From NCBI GenBank assembly GCA_964342305.1, contig CAYFGK010000017.1, positions 1-64,000 of the forward strand: a stretch of 64,000 nt of DNA, given 5' to 3'. The position numbers and the translations under genes were made by a program. The DNA comes from DT-110 sp964342305 (GTDB lineage Bacteria; Bacteroidota; Bacteroidia; Chitinophagales; Saprospiraceae). Position 1 is the first letter of the stretch. Each line of letters begins with the position of its first letter. Below, in pieces: positions 62,015 through 64,000 of the stretch. The notes under the pieces are model-generated. The model worked only from the letters and a program-made list of their open reading frames with translations, did no database searches and was not told the DNA's origin.

Positions 62015-62052
62015 AAAAAGCCCGCCCGGTACGCGTACCGGGCGGGCTTTTT
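62015..62052. terminator. Bidirectional terminator between regulator and serA
   Basis: AAAAAGCCCGCCCGGTAC (62015-62032) is an exact reverse complement of GTACCGGGCGGGCTTTTT (62035-62052). A and T runs lie on both sides, so it can stop both convergent genes. Confidence 0.9.
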
Positions 62053-62077
62053 GTTTTGCGGAAGCACATATATTACG

Positions 62078-63043
62078 CTACTTATCGTCTCCGAAAAAAG
62101 CCAGGATACGATCCGCCAGTTCCAGACCGATATTGGCCTGAGCTTCAATGGTGGATGCACCAATATGCGGGCTCACTGAGACCTGAGGATTGTCGAGTAA
62201 TGCTTTTTTAGGAGTCGGCTCATTGTCGAATACGTCCAGTCCCGCTCCGGCGACCTTACCTGATTCGAGAGCTGCTAGCAACGCATCTTCGTCAACCGCC
62301 CCACCGCGTGAGGTATTAACCAGGATGACACCATCTTTCACCTTTTCCAACTCGGCAGGACCAATCAGCGCTTTTCCACCACCGAAAGGCACGTGAAGGG
62401 TAATGTAGTCGGCCTTAGTGAGCATCTCTTCGAAATCGACCGTTTCCAGGCGAACCGTCAGCCGGGCATTATCCGTAACGAAAACCGACAAATCGATGTC
62501 CGCCTCGTCAATCACCAGGTCAACGGGCATTACCTCCATGCCCATTGCGAGGCCGATCCGAGCCACTTCCTGGCCGATACGCCCAAAACCTACGATCCCA
62601 AGTTTTTTGCCACGCAGTTGAACACCTTTTGAGTAAGCTTTTTTGAGTTTTTTAAACTCAGAATCTCCCTTTGCGGGCATCTGGCGGTTGGCGTCGTGTA
62701 GTCCGCGCGACAGGTTAAACATGTGTGCAAATGCCAATTCAGCTACTGATTGCGAAGAAGCAGCCGGTGTATTCATTACCGTTATGCCTTTTTCACGGGC
62801 GTGCTCCACATCGATATTATCCAGTCCTACTCCGGCACGGGCGATGATCTTTAGGTTTGGGCACTGGTCGATCAATTCGGCACGTACTTTTGTAGCTGAC
62901 CGAACGATGATCACATCGTATTCGGGAAGCACTTTTGGCAATTCGTCCTGCGGCACCTTTTCGGTATCAACTTGGTAACCAGCTTCATCCAGTAGGGTTT
63001 TTCCATCAGGATGGATTCCATCATTGGCAAGAATCTTAATCAT
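62078..63043 (-). CDS. serA: D-3-phosphoglycerate dehydrogenase (short form)
   Basis: A 321-aa 2-hydroxyacid dehydrogenase: NAD loop GIVGFGRIGQEVARIGLA, catalytic Arg in LVNTSRGGAVDEDALL, Glu in LDVFDNEPT and His in VSPHIGAST. The wording ARAGVGLDNIDVEHARE and NTPAASSQSVAELAFAHMF favours SerA. It ends after the catalytic domain with no ACT regulatory domain, so it probably lacks serine feedback. SerC and SerB are not next to it. A single minus-strand gene. Confidence 0.88.
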   Translation of the reverse strand: MIKILANDGIHPDGKTLLDEAGYQVDTEKVPQDELPKVLPEYDVIIVRSATKVRAELIDQCPNLKIIARAGVGLDNIDVEHAREKGITVMNTPAASSQSVAELAFAHMFNLSRGLHDANRQMPAKGDSEFKKLKKAYSKGVQLRGKKLGIVGFGRIGQEVARIGLAMGMEVMPVDLVIDEADIDLSVFVTDNARLTVRLETVDFEEMLTKADYITLHVPFGGGKALIGPAELEKVKDGVILVNTSRGGAVDEDALLAALESGKVAGAGLDVFDNEPTPKKALLDNPQVSVSPHIGASTIEAQANIGLELADRILAFFGDDK

Positions 63044-63191
63044 GCGTTACGCTTTTTGTGTTGCTTGTGTGAAAATGAGGGTTATAAAAACAAATGAACC
63101 GGTGCCTTAGGGGCAGTACGGTTCTGTTTAGAATACCCACAGGTATCCCGGTACCGCAGGTTTTGGCGCCGGAAACTGTGGTGGACAGGGC

Positions 63192-63223
63192 AAAAAAAAG
63201 CCGAGCGTTTTCGGCGCCCGGCT
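63192..63223 (-). terminator. Terminator of the small secreted protein gene
   Basis: A stem AGCCGAGCG with CGCCCGGCT (one mismatch, 63199-63223) is preceded on the plus strand by eight A, so on the minus strand it is followed by a T run. It fits the end of the 63230-63691 transcript. Confidence 0.75.
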
Positions 63224-63229
63224 AAAGTA

Positions 63230-63691
63230 TCAGTTATTATTCGGTTCTACAAAAGTTGGAAAGCTAACTTCTGTATAGTGCGAGAACTTTCGATCACTGG
63301 TCAGCTCGGAGGTATGTTGCCGGGCAAAACTCGCAAAGAGTGCCGACAGATCCTCTTCTTTGTAATTTCGGGAGTCCGGCATAATGAAGTATCCGATGTT
63401 GCGAATGGTCCCGTCCTCTTTCCAGAAAACATGCATCAGTACTTTTAGTCCCTTAATATCGAAATCAATGGACGAAGCATAGGTTTCGAGTGCCCGCATG
63501 GTTTCGAACCAATTGGCCAGGGCTTCCGTAGGGTCATTATCAGAAACGGCCAGTAGGGTACGCGCGTGTTCGCGGCTCAGTGTCTCGTATGCTTCTTCAT
63601 TTTCACCCAGTACAAATGCTTTTTTCACATTTTGAGCCTGTAGGGGAACCAGGAAAAGCAGGAGGAGGAATGTCAATCCAGTCAGTCTCAT
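63230..63691 (-). CDS. Small secreted protein of unknown function
   Basis: A 153-aa protein with a signal peptide (LTFLLLLFLVPLQAQN). The mature part has a helical first half (ALANWFETMRALETYASSID) and a beta-rich end (KVLMHVFWKEDGTIRNIGYF, FSHYTEVSFPTFVEPN). No domain is recognised. A single gene with its own terminator, convergent with nothing nearby. Likely periplasmic or outer-membrane associated. Confidence 0.65.
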   Translation of the reverse strand: MRLTGLTFLLLLFLVPLQAQNVKKAFVLGENEEAYETLSREHARTLLAVSDNDPTEALANWFETMRALETYASSIDFDIKGLKVLMHVFWKEDGTIRNIGYFIMPDSRNYKEEDLSALFASFARQHTSELTSDRKFSHYTEVSFPTFVEPNNN

Positions 63692-64000
63692 ATTTTTTTA
63701 TTTATAAAGGTACAGATAAGGCGTGAATGTTGCAGAAACATTTTAAGTCATTCCGGCAGCTATGACGGGTTTTGAGGGGCAAAAATCAGGCCGAACACTG
63801 CAGCCTATTGACTTTACTCGATCAAATCGACTACATTGTCCAAAAAATGCCCACTTTCAGGCATTTAGGGTAATTTTGCGTTATTGTACGATAGTTGCAA
63901 CGCGTGGTTGCAATTACGGATGGGCTTGATGAATTACGGTTCTTTTTACCGTTTATTGAACGTTTCGCCCTTTTGATGTATTATTAATGTGAGGTTGGGC
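63692..64000. other. Window edge with a plus-strand promoter candidate
   Basis: No coding frame is visible. TAATTTTG at 63871-63878 is a perfect TAnnTTTG -7 box. Downstream, TTGCAAC (63895-63901) and GTTGCAA (63907-63913) form an inverted repeat that could be an operator in the early transcribed region. The gene it would serve lies beyond the window. The last bases, GTGAGGTTGGGC, resemble the repeat family and the stretch at 5056. Confidence 0.45.

Overview
The window reads as a chromosomal contig from a Bacteroidota bacterium, most likely a marine Saprospiria/Lewinella-type organism. Three lines support this. Two very large secreted proteins end in type IX secretion (T9SS) sorting domains. 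One protein starts with what looks like an effector-associated domain 11 (EAD11), common in that group. Several start sites are preceded by TAnnTTTG-like -7 boxes. Base composition looks close to half G+C in genes, with AT-rich intergenic DNA. Four runs of exactly 100 N (16701-16800, 27251-27350, 29852-29951, 49982-50081) are scaffold gaps. Three of them abut dispersed repeats or a gene end, so the repeats probably broke the assembly. I see no rRNA, tRNA, CRISPR array, insertion sequence or prophage.

Layout. 0.2-5 kb: SCO1-type copper chaperone and a small lipoprotein, a 3-oxoadipyl-CoA-type thiolase, and a patatin/outer-membrane barrel protein. 5.2-6.5 kb: ParA with a small basic partner. 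6.7-15 kb: acyl-CoA thioesterase and ligase, a barrel protein, a DoxX-like protein, a lipoprotein hydrolase, a flavin-reductase-type protein, a nitrilase and a Bax inhibitor-1 homologue. 15.3-21.2 kb: RadA, a DCC thiol oxidoreductase, a Tat-exported metallo-beta-lactamase-fold protein, a membrane-anchored unknown and AsnS. 21.2-25.6 kb: a 1.3-kb gene-poor stretch and a 998-codon T9SS protein. 25.7-36.7 kb: a conserved unknown, tandem GNAT-like genes, FtsK, a class V aminotransferase operon, an S24/LexA-like repressor and RlmB/TrmH. 37-42 kb: an M36 metallopeptidase and the EAD11 gene with a frame-disrupted partner. 42-48 kb: arginase, a PAS histidine kinase with response regulator, 3-hydroxyacyl-CoA dehydrogenase, FolB and an acyl-CoA dehydrogenase. 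48-64 kb: an OmpA protein, PabB (interrupted by a gap), AroA, PhoH, SAM hydrolase, ABM protein, AroB, a class A penicillin-binding protein, a HEAT/cyclophilin lipoprotein, GcvT, a GbsR/MarR regulator, SerA and a small secreted protein.

Themes. Chorismate metabolism (aroA, aroB, pabB) clusters at 49.6-55.4 kb. Acyl-CoA metabolism (thiolase, ligase, thioesterase, two dehydrogenases) is scattered as single genes. Most genes are housekeeping, so the novelty lies between them.

The most unusual observation is at 21.4-25.6 kb. Two minus-strand transcription units share the same two-box promoter-like module and the same 3' hairpin module, whose stem differs in sequence but keeps its pairing. One unit encodes the T9SS protein. 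The other has only a 42-codon basic ORF followed by a long inverted repeat, and may be a structured RNA. Other patterns are: AGGTTTGAGG-type foldback repeats that begin at stop codons; an 84-86 bp element with two TAAA-loop hairpins; a roughly 100 bp element with a conserved inverted repeat; and a family of T-tract/GNRA-loop/A-tract mini-hairpins, mostly close to gene starts and ends.
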